A DNA stretch of 64,000 bases from Gp6-AA40 sp963772955 (GCA_963772955.1 CAVYZF010000007.1:248001-312000), one strand, 5' to 3'. Positions 25,787 through 32,863 are shown, counted from the first letter of the stretch. Numbers and translations are program-made. The notes: generated from the sequence alone by a model not told the origin.

Positions 25787-25812
25787 GGGGCGCGGTGAAC
25801 CATCCGCGCCCC
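25787..25812 (+). terminator. GC-rich hairpin after ribBA
   Basis: A perfect 9-bp stem GGGGCGCGG / CCGCGCCCC with an 8-nt loop, 17 bp after the ribBA stop and 28 bp before the sigma factor start. No U-tract follows, so termination may be Rho-assisted or partial. The bases before it (CCACCGTCCACCAACC) resemble the C-rich words of the spacers around pyrH. Confidence 0.5.
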
Positions 25813-25839
25813 CGCGGCGTCTTGCGTGGGTGAAGCCTG

Positions 25840-26451
25840 ATGCATGAACGCGCCGAACGCCTTGTGGGCAGCCTCGTGACGGCCGACCTGGAGCTCGAGC
25901 GAGAGTTCGAGGCGCGCCTTTCAGATTCATCGAGACTGGCATTTCGCGTGGCGTACAGCGTGCTCCGGCAGCGCGAAGACGCCGAGGACGTCGCGCAGGA
26001 AGCCTTCGCCAAGGCGTATCGCAGCTTCAATCAATTGCGGGATCGCACCCGCTTTCGCGCGTGGCTGGTTCGCATGACCTGGCGGCTGGCTCTCGATCGA
26101 CAGCGAGCCAATCGGAGACGGACAGTGCGCGAGTTGCCGTCAGGGGATCCCGTAGAGGCGGGTCTTCCCTGGCCTGAGCGAAGTCGAAGGCAGACCCGCC
26201 TGGACGCGCGTCGCGAAACGACCGTGGACATCGTTGCAGCGCGCGAGCGAGCCGAGCATCTGTGGAACGCGATCGAGGCGCTGCCGGAGAAGCTGCGGCT
26301 GGTGGTCGTGCTCGCAGGCATCGAAGGACACGACACGCGCGAGGTCAGCGCGCTGCTCGACGTGCCTGAAGGCACGGTGAAGTCGCGACTGTTTCTCGCG
26401 CGGAAGCAATTGAAGGAACGACTGTCATGGATGGCAAGCTCGCTGAGATGA
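25840..26451 (+). CDS. ECF-family RNA polymerase sigma factor with repeat insert
   Basis: A 203-residue extracytoplasmic-function sigma factor. Region 2 (about 28-95) has 'SVLRQREDAEDVAQEAFAKA' and the DNA-melting 'FRAWLVRMTWRLALDRQR'; region 4 (about 140-200) has 'LPEKLRLVVVLAGIEGHDTR' and the recognition helix 'LLDVPEGTVKSRLFLARKQL'. The linker between them contains 17 residues (about 105-121, 'VEAGLPWPERSRRQTRL') encoded by an in-frame palindromic repeat. ATG 25840 is used. The next gene overlaps it by 25 bp and encodes a membrane protein that may be its anti-sigma factor. Confidence 0.92.
   Translation: MHERAERLVGSLVTADLELEREFEARLSDSSRLAFRVAYSVLRQREDAEDVAQEAFAKAYRSFNQLRDRTRFRAWLVRMTWRLALDRQRANRRRTVRELPSGDPVEAGLPWPERSRRQTRLDARRETTVDIVAARERAEHLWNAIEALPEKLRLVVVLAGIEGHDTREVSALLDVPEGTVKSRLFLARKQLKERLSWMASSLR
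26152..26202. repeat. GTAGAG palindromic repeat, copy 2, inside the sigma factor gene
   Basis: A 51-bp copy: GTAG plus outer arms AGGCGGGTCT (26156-26165) and AGACCCGCCT (26192-26201), as in copy 1, with 26 bp in the middle that include CCTGAGCGAAGTCGAAGG. The length is exactly 17 codons, so the frame is kept. The inner word matches, reversed, the CCCTTCGACTAGCGCTCAGG word in the pilQ linker. Confidence 0.88.
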
Positions 26452-27032
26452 ACGACGAGGCGTTGGAGCGGGAGATCGAAGCCGCGCTTGGCGTCGATCC
26501 GTCTCCCGAGTTCCTGCCGCGCATCAGGGCACGCGTCGCGAACGAGCGCATGCAGGAAGGCTGGTTCTCGTCAGCGTCGTGGCGATGGGCCGGTGCTGCA
26601 GCAGTGGTGACGGCGGTGGCCATTCTCGCGGTCTGGACTCTTAGCGATCCCGCGACCGCTCCGCGCGACGCGCGGACGGTCGATGTGCCGTCGAACCCGG
26701 AAAATACCGAAGCGCGAACCCCGAACCCCGATCGAACCGAACCCCGAATCCCGGGTCCGGAGCCCCGAATCCCGGGTCCCGAGCCCCGAATCCCGGATCC
26801 CGGGCAGAGGCGCCGCTCGCCGCAGTTGGCAGCGGCGAGCCAGCTAGAGGTATTGATTTCACCTGACGAAGCCGCGGGGTTGAAGCAGTTGTTCACCGCA
26901 ATCGGCAGTCGGCGGCTCGAGACATTTGCGCTGCCGGATCTGCAATCCGCGTTGAAGCCACCAGCTCCCATTGAGGAGATCGTCCTCGAGCCGATCACCA
27001 TCAGCCCGCTCGCCGCGTTGGAAGGCGAGTAA
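26427..27032 (+). CDS. Membrane protein, putative anti-sigma factor
   Basis: A 201-residue protein with a short cytoplasmic N-terminus (about 1-50, 'EALEREIEAALGVDPSPEFL'), one membrane segment at about 53-72, and a periplasmic part. The periplasmic linker holds three 7-residue repeats (EPRIPGP type) made by a 21-bp minisatellite. Single-pass proteins encoded directly after, and overlapping, ECF sigma genes are usually anti-sigma factors; I see no zinc (HxxxCxxC) motif, so the call rests on context and topology. The next gene follows 10 bp later. Confidence 0.65.
   Translation: MDGKLAEMNDEALEREIEAALGVDPSPEFLPRIRARVANERMQEGWFSSASWRWAGAAAVVTAVAILAVWTLSDPATAPRDARTVDVPSNPENTEARTPNPDRTEPRIPGPEPRIPGPEPRIPDPGQRRRSPQLAAASQLEVLISPDEAAGLKQLFTAIGSRRLETFALPDLQSALKPPAPIEEIVLEPITISPLAALEGE
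26742..26806. repeat. 21-bp in-frame minisatellite, CCCGGG word family (copy A)
   Basis: Three tandem units close to CCCCGAATCCCGGGTCC with GAG or CAG, each 21 bp (7 codons), inside the linker of the putative anti-sigma gene. The same words occur at 31083-31176 (before rimM) and 60591-60620 (pilQ linker). Confidence 0.85.
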
Positions 27033-27042
27033 GGAGACGAAC

Positions 27043-27702
27043 GTGACGAGACATCTTCGAACACTCGCCGTGGTCGCGGCGCTGTCGGTCGCAGCCAGCT
27101 CGGGTCTGCTCGCGCAAGGGCAGGCCGACGCGGACGCGAAGGCCAAGGCAGAAGCGGCCGGGGCTGCCGCCGCGAAGGAGGCACAGCAGCAAAATGCCGA
27201 GGCGCTCAAGAGAGCCGAAACGCGGACCAGGCTGATTCCCCTGAGCATCGACGTCGTTGTCTCGAGATATCAGGGGGAGAAGAAGATCAGCAGTCTTCCG
27301 TACGTGCTCGCGGTGAACACCAACGACAACGCGCCCGGCGGTGTGTGTCAGTTACGGATGGGTGCGCAGGTCCCGGTGCCGACCACGATCATCAGCAACA
27401 AGGACGCAGTGCCGACGCAAAGCTTCACGTACCGGGATATCGGGACGAACATCGACTGCAGCGCGCGCACATTGGACGACGGCGTGTTTCAGCTCAGATT
27501 GAACGTTGAAGACACATCGGTCTACACGAATGCGCAGACGGCTGCGACGCCTACGGTGGAACAGATGCCCGTGTTTCGAACCTTCCGGTCGACGAACACG
27601 CTGGTCCTGCGCGATGGTCAGTCGCGAGAGTTCACGGCAGCCGCCGATCGCGTGAACGGTGAAGTGATCCGAATCGCGGTGACGCTGAGAGTCGTGAAGT
27701 AG
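27043..27702 (+). CDS. Secreted protein resembling part of a secretin domain
   Basis: A 219-residue protein starting at GTG 27043 with AAGGAG 7 nt upstream. It has a signal peptide (1-24, ending LLAQG), an Ala/Lys/Glu-rich helical stretch (about 25-60), then a beta-rich domain. The stretch 'LRMGAQVPVPTT', 'SFTYRDIGTNIDCSARTLDD' and 'FQLRLNVEDTSVY' parallels the secretin encoded at 46649-48466 ('ARFGERVPVPVT', 'SFNYENIGVNIDITPRTHHD', 'VSLALKIAVSS'). It lacks the rest of a secretin. It is cotranscribed with the ECF sigma/anti-sigma pair. The stop TAG is part of a palindromic repeat. Function unknown. Confidence 0.8.
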   Translation: MTRHLRTLAVVAALSVAASSGLLAQGQADADAKAKAEAAGAAAAKEAQQQNAEALKRAETRTRLIPLSIDVVVSRYQGEKKISSLPYVLAVNTNDNAPGGVCQLRMGAQVPVPTTIISNKDAVPTQSFTYRDIGTNIDCSARTLDDGVFQLRLNVEDTSVYTNAQTAATPTVEQMPVFRTFRSTNTLVLRDGQSREFTAAADRVNGEVIRIAVTLRVVK

Positions 27703-27725
27703 AGGCGCGTCTTCAGACGCGCCTG
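27699..27725. repeat. GTAGAG palindromic repeat, copy 3, supplying a stop codon
   Basis: A 27-bp element with arms AGGCGCGTCT/AGACGCGCCT. Its second to fourth bases are the TAG stop of the secretin-like gene. Relative to copy 1 one G:C pair in each arm is changed in a compensating way (GGGTC to GCGTC and GACCC to GACGC), so the hairpin is kept. It lies between convergent genes and could act as a shared terminator. Confidence 0.85.
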
Positions 27726-27735
27726 GCGGGCCGAT

Positions 27736-28110
27736 CTAGAAGCCCGTTTCTACTCCGAGCGGGTGCTGCTCGATCAGCAGATCCTCGACGACGCGACCGT
27801 TGATCAGATGCTCCTGGATGATCCGCTCGAGCGCGGGCGGGTCGCACTCCCCATACCACGCACCCTCCGGATAGACGACAGCAATCGGACCGCCCTCGCA
27901 GATGCGAAGGCAATTCGCCTTGCTGCGCAGGATGCCGCCCTGCTCTGAGAGCCCGAGTTCCTTCAGACGACGCTTCAGATATTCCCAGGCGGCCACGCCG
28001 CGCTCCATGTCGCAGCACTTCGGTTTGGTTTGCTCCGCGCAGAGGAAGATGTGGCGCCGTGCGACAGGGATGCCGTACAGCGCAGCCTTTTCTTTGAGTG
28101 TCTCGTTCAA
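27736..28110 (-). CDS. Thioredoxin-like [2Fe-2S] ferredoxin
   Basis: A 124-residue cytoplasmic ferredoxin of the thioredoxin-like 2Fe-2S family. Cysteines at 24, 32, 33, 67 and 71 ('HIFLCAEQTKPKCC' and 'SKANCLRICEGG') fit the family pattern C-x(7-12)-C...C-x3-C. The later segment 'PIAVVYPEGAWYGECDPPAL' is also typical. Such proteins carry electrons for unknown partners or serve as small relatives of NuoE. It begins 1 bp after the secreted protein gene's stop, so the two are cotranscribed. Confidence 0.9.
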   Translation of the reverse strand: MNETLKEKAALYGIPVARRHIFLCAEQTKPKCCDMERGVAAWEYLKRRLKELGLSEQGGILRSKANCLRICEGGPIAVVYPEGAWYGECDPPALERIIQEHLINGRVVEDLLIEQHPLGVETGF

Positions 28111-28111
28111 T

Positions 28112-28960
28112 CTACTTCTTACCTTCGGGAAATGATGGCGTGCTGCGTGGCTGGCTTGCGTTCGGCGGGATCCAGAGCTTGATGCGTCCTTCCCACAGCG
28201 ACTTGTTGTTCTCTTCGCACGAGTACTCGAGCAACTCGCCGTTCGAAAGGGTCATCGTCCGTTCGTTGGTCCACGGCTGCGTGTAATAGACCGGGTCGTC
28301 AACCGTCACGGTGTAAGCCACATGCCCGGCGTCGATGTGCTTGAACGTCTGCGTCAGATGCAGCTTGTCGCTATGCGGACGGCCGACGGTGTCGAGCCGC
28401 GTATACCCGTTGAAGCCGATCGTGTCGACGATGAGCGTGTCGCCATCCCACTTGGCGATCGAGTTGCCGAACCAGGTCGGATCCACCTCTGTGGGATGCT
28501 CGTTCCTGAACGGAACGACGTGGAACCAGGTGCTGACCTCGAAGAGGAACGCGACGTACTTGTCGTTCTGAAAAATCTGCATCGGGTAGGGCGCGTTCAT
28601 CGATCGCATCAACCCATACGGCATGCACATACCCGTATAGTCGCCGTCCCTGACCGGGTCGTAGTTCTTCATGTTCTCGAGACCCGCCGGAGAGAACGGG
28701 AGTTCCTTGGGCCCTTTCTGTAACGCCGGGTTCCGATTGGTCGCCGTCATGTCCGGCACGTACTGGTGATCCCAGACGCCGCTGAAGTCCGGCTTGCCGT
28801 TCGGCAGGCGCGGCGCGGTCCCGGTGGGAGGAGCCCAGTTTCCCCTCGCGGAGATGCCCGTACCGCTGGTCGTCGCCTGCGCGGCGGGAGTGGTCGTCGC
28901 CTGAATCAGGACCGCGGCGAGCGTCGCGGCGACGAAAATCGAGCGTAGAAGTGCCTGCAT
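28112..28960 (-). CDS. Secreted 'PDFSGVW' protein, function unknown
   Basis: A 282-residue protein with a signal peptide (about 1-29, ending PAAQA). The mature part has 'PRLPNGKPDFSGVWDHQYVP', 'CMPYGLMRSMNAPYPMQIFQ' and 'WDGDTLIVDTIGFNGYTRLD', conserved in a large group of secreted proteins seen mostly in Acidobacteriota and Proteobacteria with no assigned function. The start ATG 28960 is fixed by the signal peptide; the frame is open upstream only because it lies antisense to ffh. A -10-like TATAAT stands 6 nt before the start. Confidence 0.85.
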   Translation of the reverse strand: MQALLRSIFVAATLAAVLIQATTTPAAQATTSGTGISARGNWAPPTGTAPRLPNGKPDFSGVWDHQYVPDMTATNRNPALQKGPKELPFSPAGLENMKNYDPVRDGDYTGMCMPYGLMRSMNAPYPMQIFQNDKYVAFLFEVSTWFHVVPFRNEHPTEVDPTWFGNSIAKWDGDTLIVDTIGFNGYTRLDTVGRPHSDKLHLTQTFKHIDAGHVAYTVTVDDPVYYTQPWTNERTMTLSNGELLEYSCEENNKSLWEGRIKLWIPPNASQPRSTPSFPEGKK

Positions 28961-29021
28961 GCCGAAATTATAGGCCGACTCTGGCTTGCGGGGGACGGTC
29001 AAGTTGCCATAAGATAAGGGT
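28961..29021. promoter_or_regulatory. Divergent leaderless promoters between the 28960 gene and ffh
   Basis: Minus strand: TATAAT (28972-28967) is 6 nt before ATG 28960. Plus strand: TTGCGG (28986-28991), an 18-bp spacer and TAAGAT (29010-29015), 6 nt before TTG 29022. Neither start has a well-placed Shine-Dalgarno. If transcription starts about 7 nt after each -10, both mRNAs begin at or next to the start codon. Confidence 0.6.
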
Positions 29022-30440
29022 TTGTTCGAATCACTAAGCACCCGTATCCAGAGCGCCTTCACGTCCCTGAGGGGCGAGGTGCGCCTGACCGAGGAGCACG
29101 TCGAAACGGCGCTGCGCGAAATCCGGCTCGCGCTGCTCGAGGCCGACGTCAACTTCCAGGTCGTCAAGGCGTTCATCGACCGGGTGCGCGACAAGGCGAC
29201 CGATCAGGCCGTCCTCAAGAGCCTGACCCCGGTCCAGCAGGTCGTCAAGATCGTCCGAGACGAGTTGCTCGAGCTCTTTGGCAATTTTGAAGGCGGGCTG
29301 AAGAAGGACGCGCCCTCGCCGCGTGTGGTTCTCCTGCTTGGGCTCCAGGGTTCCGGTAAGACCACCACCTGCGGCAAGCTCGGACGGTGGCTGCGCCGCG
29401 AGGGCAAACATCCGCTGATGGTCTCGACCGACGTGCGGCGTCCCGCGGCCATTCAACAGCTCTCCGTCGTCGGTGAGAAAGCCGAAGTCAAAGTCTACGC
29501 ACCTGAGACGATGGACCCGGTCGCGAGAGCGTCGGGCGCCCTCGCCGAAGCCAAATCGAAGGGATTCGACACGGTCATCGTTGACACTGCGGGTCGATTG
29601 CACATCGATGACGACCTGATGAACGAGCTGCAGGCGATCAAAGACGTGGTCAAGCCGTCGGATTTGCTGTACGTCGCCGACTCGATGACCGGTCAGGACG
29701 CGATCAAGAGCGCGGGCGAGTTCAACCGTCGCATCGGCGTGACCGGCGTGGTGTTGACCAAGCTGGATGGCGATGCGCGCGGTGGCGCGGCGCTGTCCGT
29801 CGTGTCTGTTGTCGGTGTGCCGGTGGCATTCATCGGCAGCGGAGAGCGGCTCGAGGACCTCGAGCTGTTCCATCCCGATCGCATCGTCTCGCGCATCCTC
29901 GGGATGGGCGACGTGCTCTCGCTCATCGAGAAGGCGGAGCAGGCGATCGGCGAAGACGAAGCCGAGAAGCTCGAAGAGAAGCTTCGCAAGAACCAGTTCT
30001 CCCTCGACGATTTCAGGACGCAGCTGCGAACGCTCAAGCGGATGGGACCGCTCGAGAGCATCCTGGGCATGATTCCCGGGCTCGGAAACCTCAAGGAGCT
30101 CGCGCAGAACAAGCCCGACGAAAAACAGTTGGCGCGCATCGAGGCGATCATCTCGTCGATGACGCCGGCCGAGCGGAAGAACGATCAGATCATCAACGGC
30201 AGCCGGCGCAAGCGGATCGCGTCAGGCAGCGGCGTCTCGGTCGAGGACGTCAATCGCCTGCTCAAGCAGTTTGCCGAGATGAAGAAGATGCTGCAGATGT
30301 TCAGTCGGGGCGGATCGGCGGCCGTGCGCAACATGAAAGGCATGCCGAAGATCCAGCAGCACGAAGGATTCGCGACGCCACATGGCGCCGGGAAGAAGCG
30401 CAAGAAGGGCGGGCCCTGGGGGCTCATCAAGTCACGATAG
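29022..30440 (+). CDS. ffh: Signal recognition particle protein Ffh
   Basis: A 472-residue SRP54 homologue that binds 4.5S RNA and signal peptides at the ribosome. N domain 1-85; G domain with 'LLLGLQGSGKTTTCGKLGRW' (G1), 'VSTDVRRPAAIQQL' (G2), 'VIVDTAGRLHIDDDLMNEL' (G3) and 'VLTKLDGDARGG' (G4); M domain from about 320 with 'LKRMGPLESILGMIPGLGN' and the RNA-binding 'SRRKRIASGSGVSVEDVNRL'. It ends in a basic tail. Start TTG 29022 gives the normal N-terminus; a leaderless promoter is proposed. It heads the translation cluster ending at rnhB. Confidence 0.96.
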   Translation: MFESLSTRIQSAFTSLRGEVRLTEEHVETALREIRLALLEADVNFQVVKAFIDRVRDKATDQAVLKSLTPVQQVVKIVRDELLELFGNFEGGLKKDAPSPRVVLLLGLQGSGKTTTCGKLGRWLRREGKHPLMVSTDVRRPAAIQQLSVVGEKAEVKVYAPETMDPVARASGALAEAKSKGFDTVIVDTAGRLHIDDDLMNELQAIKDVVKPSDLLYVADSMTGQDAIKSAGEFNRRIGVTGVVLTKLDGDARGGAALSVVSVVGVPVAFIGSGERLEDLELFHPDRIVSRILGMGDVLSLIEKAEQAIGEDEAEKLEEKLRKNQFSLDDFRTQLRTLKRMGPLESILGMIPGLGNLKELAQNKPDEKQLARIEAIISSMTPAERKNDQIINGSRRKRIASGSGVSVEDVNRLLKQFAEMKKMLQMFSRGGSAAVRNMKGMPKIQQHEGFATPHGAGKKRKKGGPWGLIKSR

Positions 30441-30536
30441 GTCTCAGGTCCTCCGTCCACGGTCCTCAGTCCACAAGTGTGGCTGCGATCGAGGATTCAA
30501 GACCTGACACCGGGGACCGAGGACTGGAGACGAGAG
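30441..30536. repeat. Degenerate 'GGTCCTC' stutter spacer before rpsP
   Basis: The ffh-rpsP gap has a left part of GGTCCTCCGTCCAC / GGTCCTCAGTCCAC units and a right part, GGGGACCGAGGACTGGAGAC, that is nearly their reverse complement; the middle 30 bp is non-repetitive. A hairpin between the two is possible. The right part resembles the end of the gpsA-ftsY spacer (GAGGACTGGGGACCGGGGAT) and provides the rpsP ribosome binding site. Confidence 0.72.
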
Positions 30537-30809
30537 ATGTTAGCGATTCGAATGAGACGCGTAGGCTCGAAGAAGAAGCCCTACTTTCGCGTGGTGGTGA
30601 CCGAAGCGAAGTCGGCGCGCGAGAGCAGCTTCGTCGAGAATGTCGGGACCTACAACCCGCGCTCGAAGCCGGCCCTTGTGGAAATCAACAAGGAGCGGAT
30701 TCAGCACTGGATCAAGAAGGGCGCGCAGCCGTCGGATTCTGTCCGTACGCTGCTGGCCAAGCATCTGACGAAGGACATGTCGAAGCCGGTAGAGGCTCCC
30801 GCGCAGTAA
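30537..30809 (+). CDS. rpsP: 30S ribosomal protein S16
   Basis: A 90-residue protein of the small subunit body. The N-terminus 'MLAIRMRRVGSKKKPYFRVV' and 'ENVGTYNP' are characteristic. ATG 30537 follows GGAG by about 7 nt. The last base of its TAA stop is the first base of the khpA ATG, so translation is coupled. Order ffh-rpsP-khpA-rimM-trmD-rplS-rnhB is widely conserved. Confidence 0.96.
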   Translation: MLAIRMRRVGSKKKPYFRVVVTEAKSARESSFVENVGTYNPRSKPALVEINKERIQHWIKKGAQPSDSVRTLLAKHLTKDMSKPVEAPAQ

Positions 30810-31072
30810 TGTCGAGTCAGGACGGCGAGCAGAGCAGTCCGCTTCGCGCAGTCGTCGAAGTGGTCGTCAAGACGCTGGTGGATCATCCCGACGCGGTGAA
30901 GGTCACCGAGTCGGTGCGCCGCGGGATGACCGTCCTCGAGTTGTCGACCGCGCCGGGTGACATGGGAAAGATCATCGGACGACAGGGGAGAACCGCTGCG
31001 GCGATTCGCACGCTGGTCGCCTTGACGGCCGAGCGCCATGGGGTCCGGGCGCAACTCGATATTCGGGATTGA
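30809..31072 (+). CDS. khpA: KH-domain RNA-binding protein KhpA
   Basis: An 87-residue single KH-domain protein. The GxxG RNA-binding loop is 'KIIGRQGRTAAAIRTLVAL'. KhpA, with KhpB, binds many RNAs and affects cell division and elongation in firmicutes; elsewhere the role is less clear. Its ATG overlaps the rpsP stop by one base, and the position between rpsP and rimM is the usual one. Confidence 0.94.
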   Translation: MSSQDGEQSSPLRAVVEVVVKTLVDHPDAVKVTESVRRGMTVLELSTAPGDMGKIIGRQGRTAAAIRTLVALTAERHGVRAQLDIRD

Positions 31073-31077
31073 TCATG

Positions 31078-31188
31078 TCCGAGACTCGGGACCCGGGACC
31101 CGGGACCCGGAGCTCAGGACTCGGTGGAACGAAGAATCCGGCGGCTCCCGGATCCCGAATCCCGGATCCCGGGTTGGAGTGGGACCGG
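31078..31188. repeat. CCCGGG word family (copy B) between khpA and rimM
   Basis: The gap holds GGGACCCGGGACCCGGGACC near 31088 and the word CCCGGATCCCGAATCCCGGA near 31147, direct and reversed forms of words found at 26742 and 60591. The frame stays open across it from ATG 31075, which would give RimM a 38-residue Gly/Pro/Arg-rich extension. Confidence 0.82.
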
Positions 31189-31701
31189 ATGGTTCTCGTC
31201 GGTCGCATCTCGCGGCCACACGGAATCCGCGGTCAGGTGATCGTGGCGCCCGAGACGGACTTCGTCGAGGAGCGATTTCGGACGGGAGCGACCTTCTGGA
31301 CGCGATCGGATCGCGGTCACGAGGTCTTGAAGGTGAACTCGGCGCGGGTGCAGAACGGCCGGCCGGTCATCGGGTTCGAGGGATTCGCAACGATCGAGGA
31401 CGTCGAGCGGCTTGCAGGCCTCGATCTCAGGATTCCGGAAGATTCGCTGCTGCCCCTCGATGCGGGCGCCTATTACGTGCACGAGCTCGTGGGATGCGCT
31501 GTCGAGACGATCTCCGGCGAGTGCGTTGGGGAGGTCAAGCGGGTCGAAGGCGGAGCCGGAGCCAGCGTGTTGAGCGTGGAAGGACGGCGGGGGGAAGTGC
31601 TGGTGCCGCTTGCCGCCGATATTTGTGTCGAAGTCGACATCGCGGGCCGGAAGATTCGAATCAACCCGCCCGAGGGACTGCTGGAACTGAATCAGAAGTA
31701 G
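31189..31701 (+). CDS. rimM: Ribosome maturation factor RimM
   Basis: A 170-residue 16S rRNA processing factor that binds S19 and helps 30S head assembly. The N-terminal barrel has 'VLVGRISRPHGIRGQVIV'; the PRC-barrel half has 'AYYVHELVGCAVETI' and 'EVLVPLAADICVEVDIAGRK', ending 'PPEGLLEL'. I chose ATG 31189 because it gives the family length, follows a GGAG and starts at the conserved domain; ATG 31075 upstream is in frame but adds only repeat-encoded sequence. Confidence 0.92.
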   Translation: MVLVGRISRPHGIRGQVIVAPETDFVEERFRTGATFWTRSDRGHEVLKVNSARVQNGRPVIGFEGFATIEDVERLAGLDLRIPEDSLLPLDAGAYYVHELVGCAVETISGECVGEVKRVEGGAGASVLSVEGRRGEVLVPLAADICVEVDIAGRKIRINPPEGLLELNQK

Positions 31702-31720
31702 GCGGTAGGCAGTAGGCAGT

Positions 31721-32467
31721 ATGCAGTTCGACATCGTCACGATCTTTCCTTCGATGATCGAAGCGGGTCTTGGCGAGGGCGTCGTGAGCCGGGGCGTCGA
31801 GCGCGGCCTGCTGAACGTGGCGGTACACGACCTCCGTCGCTGGACGACGGATCGGCACCGGACGGTCGATGACATGCCGTACGGTGGTGGCCCCGGGATG
31901 GTAATGAAGGCCGAACCGCTGATGCGGGCGGTCGACGAGATTCGCGAGACGCGCGGAACCCCGAACTCTGTCGTGCTGTTGTCACCACAGGGTCGAACGT
32001 TCTCGCAGGCGGAGGCCGAGCGTTTGGCTCGCCTTGAGCACATCGTGCTGTTGTGCGGCCGCTACGAGGGGATGGACGAGCGGGTGCGCGATATGGTCGC
32101 GACCGAGGAGATCTCGATCGGCGACTACGTCCTGAGCGGCGGAGAACTGGCGGCGCTGGTCATCGTCGACGCGGTGAGCCGTCTGGTGCCTGGTGTGGTG
32201 GGTGACGAGCAGTCGGTCGCGCAGGACTCGTTCTCGCGCGGGCTGCTCGACTATCCGCACTACACACGACCGGCGGAGATTGCCGGTCATCGCGTGCCGG
32301 ACGTGCTGTTGTCCGGGCATCACGCGGACGTTCGTCGATGGCGCCGGAAAGCGGCGCTCGTGCGGACACTGGAGCGCCGGCCGGATCTGATGGCGACGGC
32401 CACGCTCGATGAAGAAGATCGGGCGCTGCTCGACGAGATTCGCCGGGACCGCCGAGAGAAATCGTAG
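31721..32467 (+). CDS. trmD: tRNA (guanine-N1)-methyltransferase
   Basis: A 248-residue SPOUT enzyme making m1G37 in tRNAs. Motifs: 'MQFDIVTIFPSMIEAGLGEG', 'VDDMPYGGGPGMVMKAEPL' and the trefoil-knot SAM site 'IVLLCGRYEGMDERV' with 'ISIGDYVLSGGELAALV'. The 19-bp gap before it is the small repeat GGCAGTAGGCAGT. Its TAG stop belongs to a GTAGAG palindrome. Confidence 0.96.
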   Translation: MQFDIVTIFPSMIEAGLGEGVVSRGVERGLLNVAVHDLRRWTTDRHRTVDDMPYGGGPGMVMKAEPLMRAVDEIRETRGTPNSVVLLSPQGRTFSQAEAERLARLEHIVLLCGRYEGMDERVRDMVATEEISIGDYVLSGGELAALVIVDAVSRLVPGVVGDEQSVAQDSFSRGLLDYPHYTRPAEIAGHRVPDVLLSGHHADVRRWRRKAALVRTLERRPDLMATATLDEEDRALLDEIRRDRREKS

Positions 32468-32490
32468 AGCGCGGGCTTCAGCCCGCGCCG
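32464..32490. repeat. GTAGAG palindromic repeat, copy 4, supplying the trmD stop
   Basis: A 27-bp element with a perfect stem GCGCGGGC / GCCCGCGC around the loop TTCA. Bases 2-4 are the TAG stop of trmD. As the hairpin lies between trmD and rplS it could attenuate transcription or set the ratio of the two mRNAs. Confidence 0.83.
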
Positions 32491-32508
32491 GTGTGAGGGA
32501 GAAGGAAC

Positions 32509-32853
32509 ATGAGTGCGATTGAGTTGGTCGAAAAGTCCCAGTTGACGGAAAAGCCGGACATGAAGTCTGGAGACACCGTCCGCGTGCACGTCAAGGTGCG
32601 CGAGGGCGACAAGGAACGCATCCAGATCTTCGAAGGTATCGTCATCGGGTTGCACCGTGGCGGATTGAGAGCCTCCTTCACCGTTCGTAAGGTGTCGTTC
32701 GGCCAGGGTGTCGAGCGCATCTTCCCGCTGCACTCGCCGACCATCGCGAAAGTCGACATCGTGCGGTCGGCGCGCGTCCGACGCGCGAAGCTGTACTTCC
32801 TCCGCGAGTTGAAGGGGAAGGCGGCGCGCATGAAGGAAACCAAGCGCGCTTAG
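32509..32853 (+). CDS. rplS: 50S ribosomal protein L19
   Basis: A 114-residue protein of the subunit interface. Typical features are 'FEGIVIGLHRGGLRASFTVR' and 'GVERIFPLHSPTIAKVDIVR', with a basic C-terminus. The ATG has a strong ribosome binding site (GAGGGAGAAGGAAC). Confidence 0.96.
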   Translation: MSAIELVEKSQLTEKPDMKSGDTVRVHVKVREGDKERIQIFEGIVIGLHRGGLRASFTVRKVSFGQGVERIFPLHSPTIAKVDIVRSARVRRAKLYFLRELKGKAARMKETKRA

Positions 32854-32863
32854 TGTTACGGCC

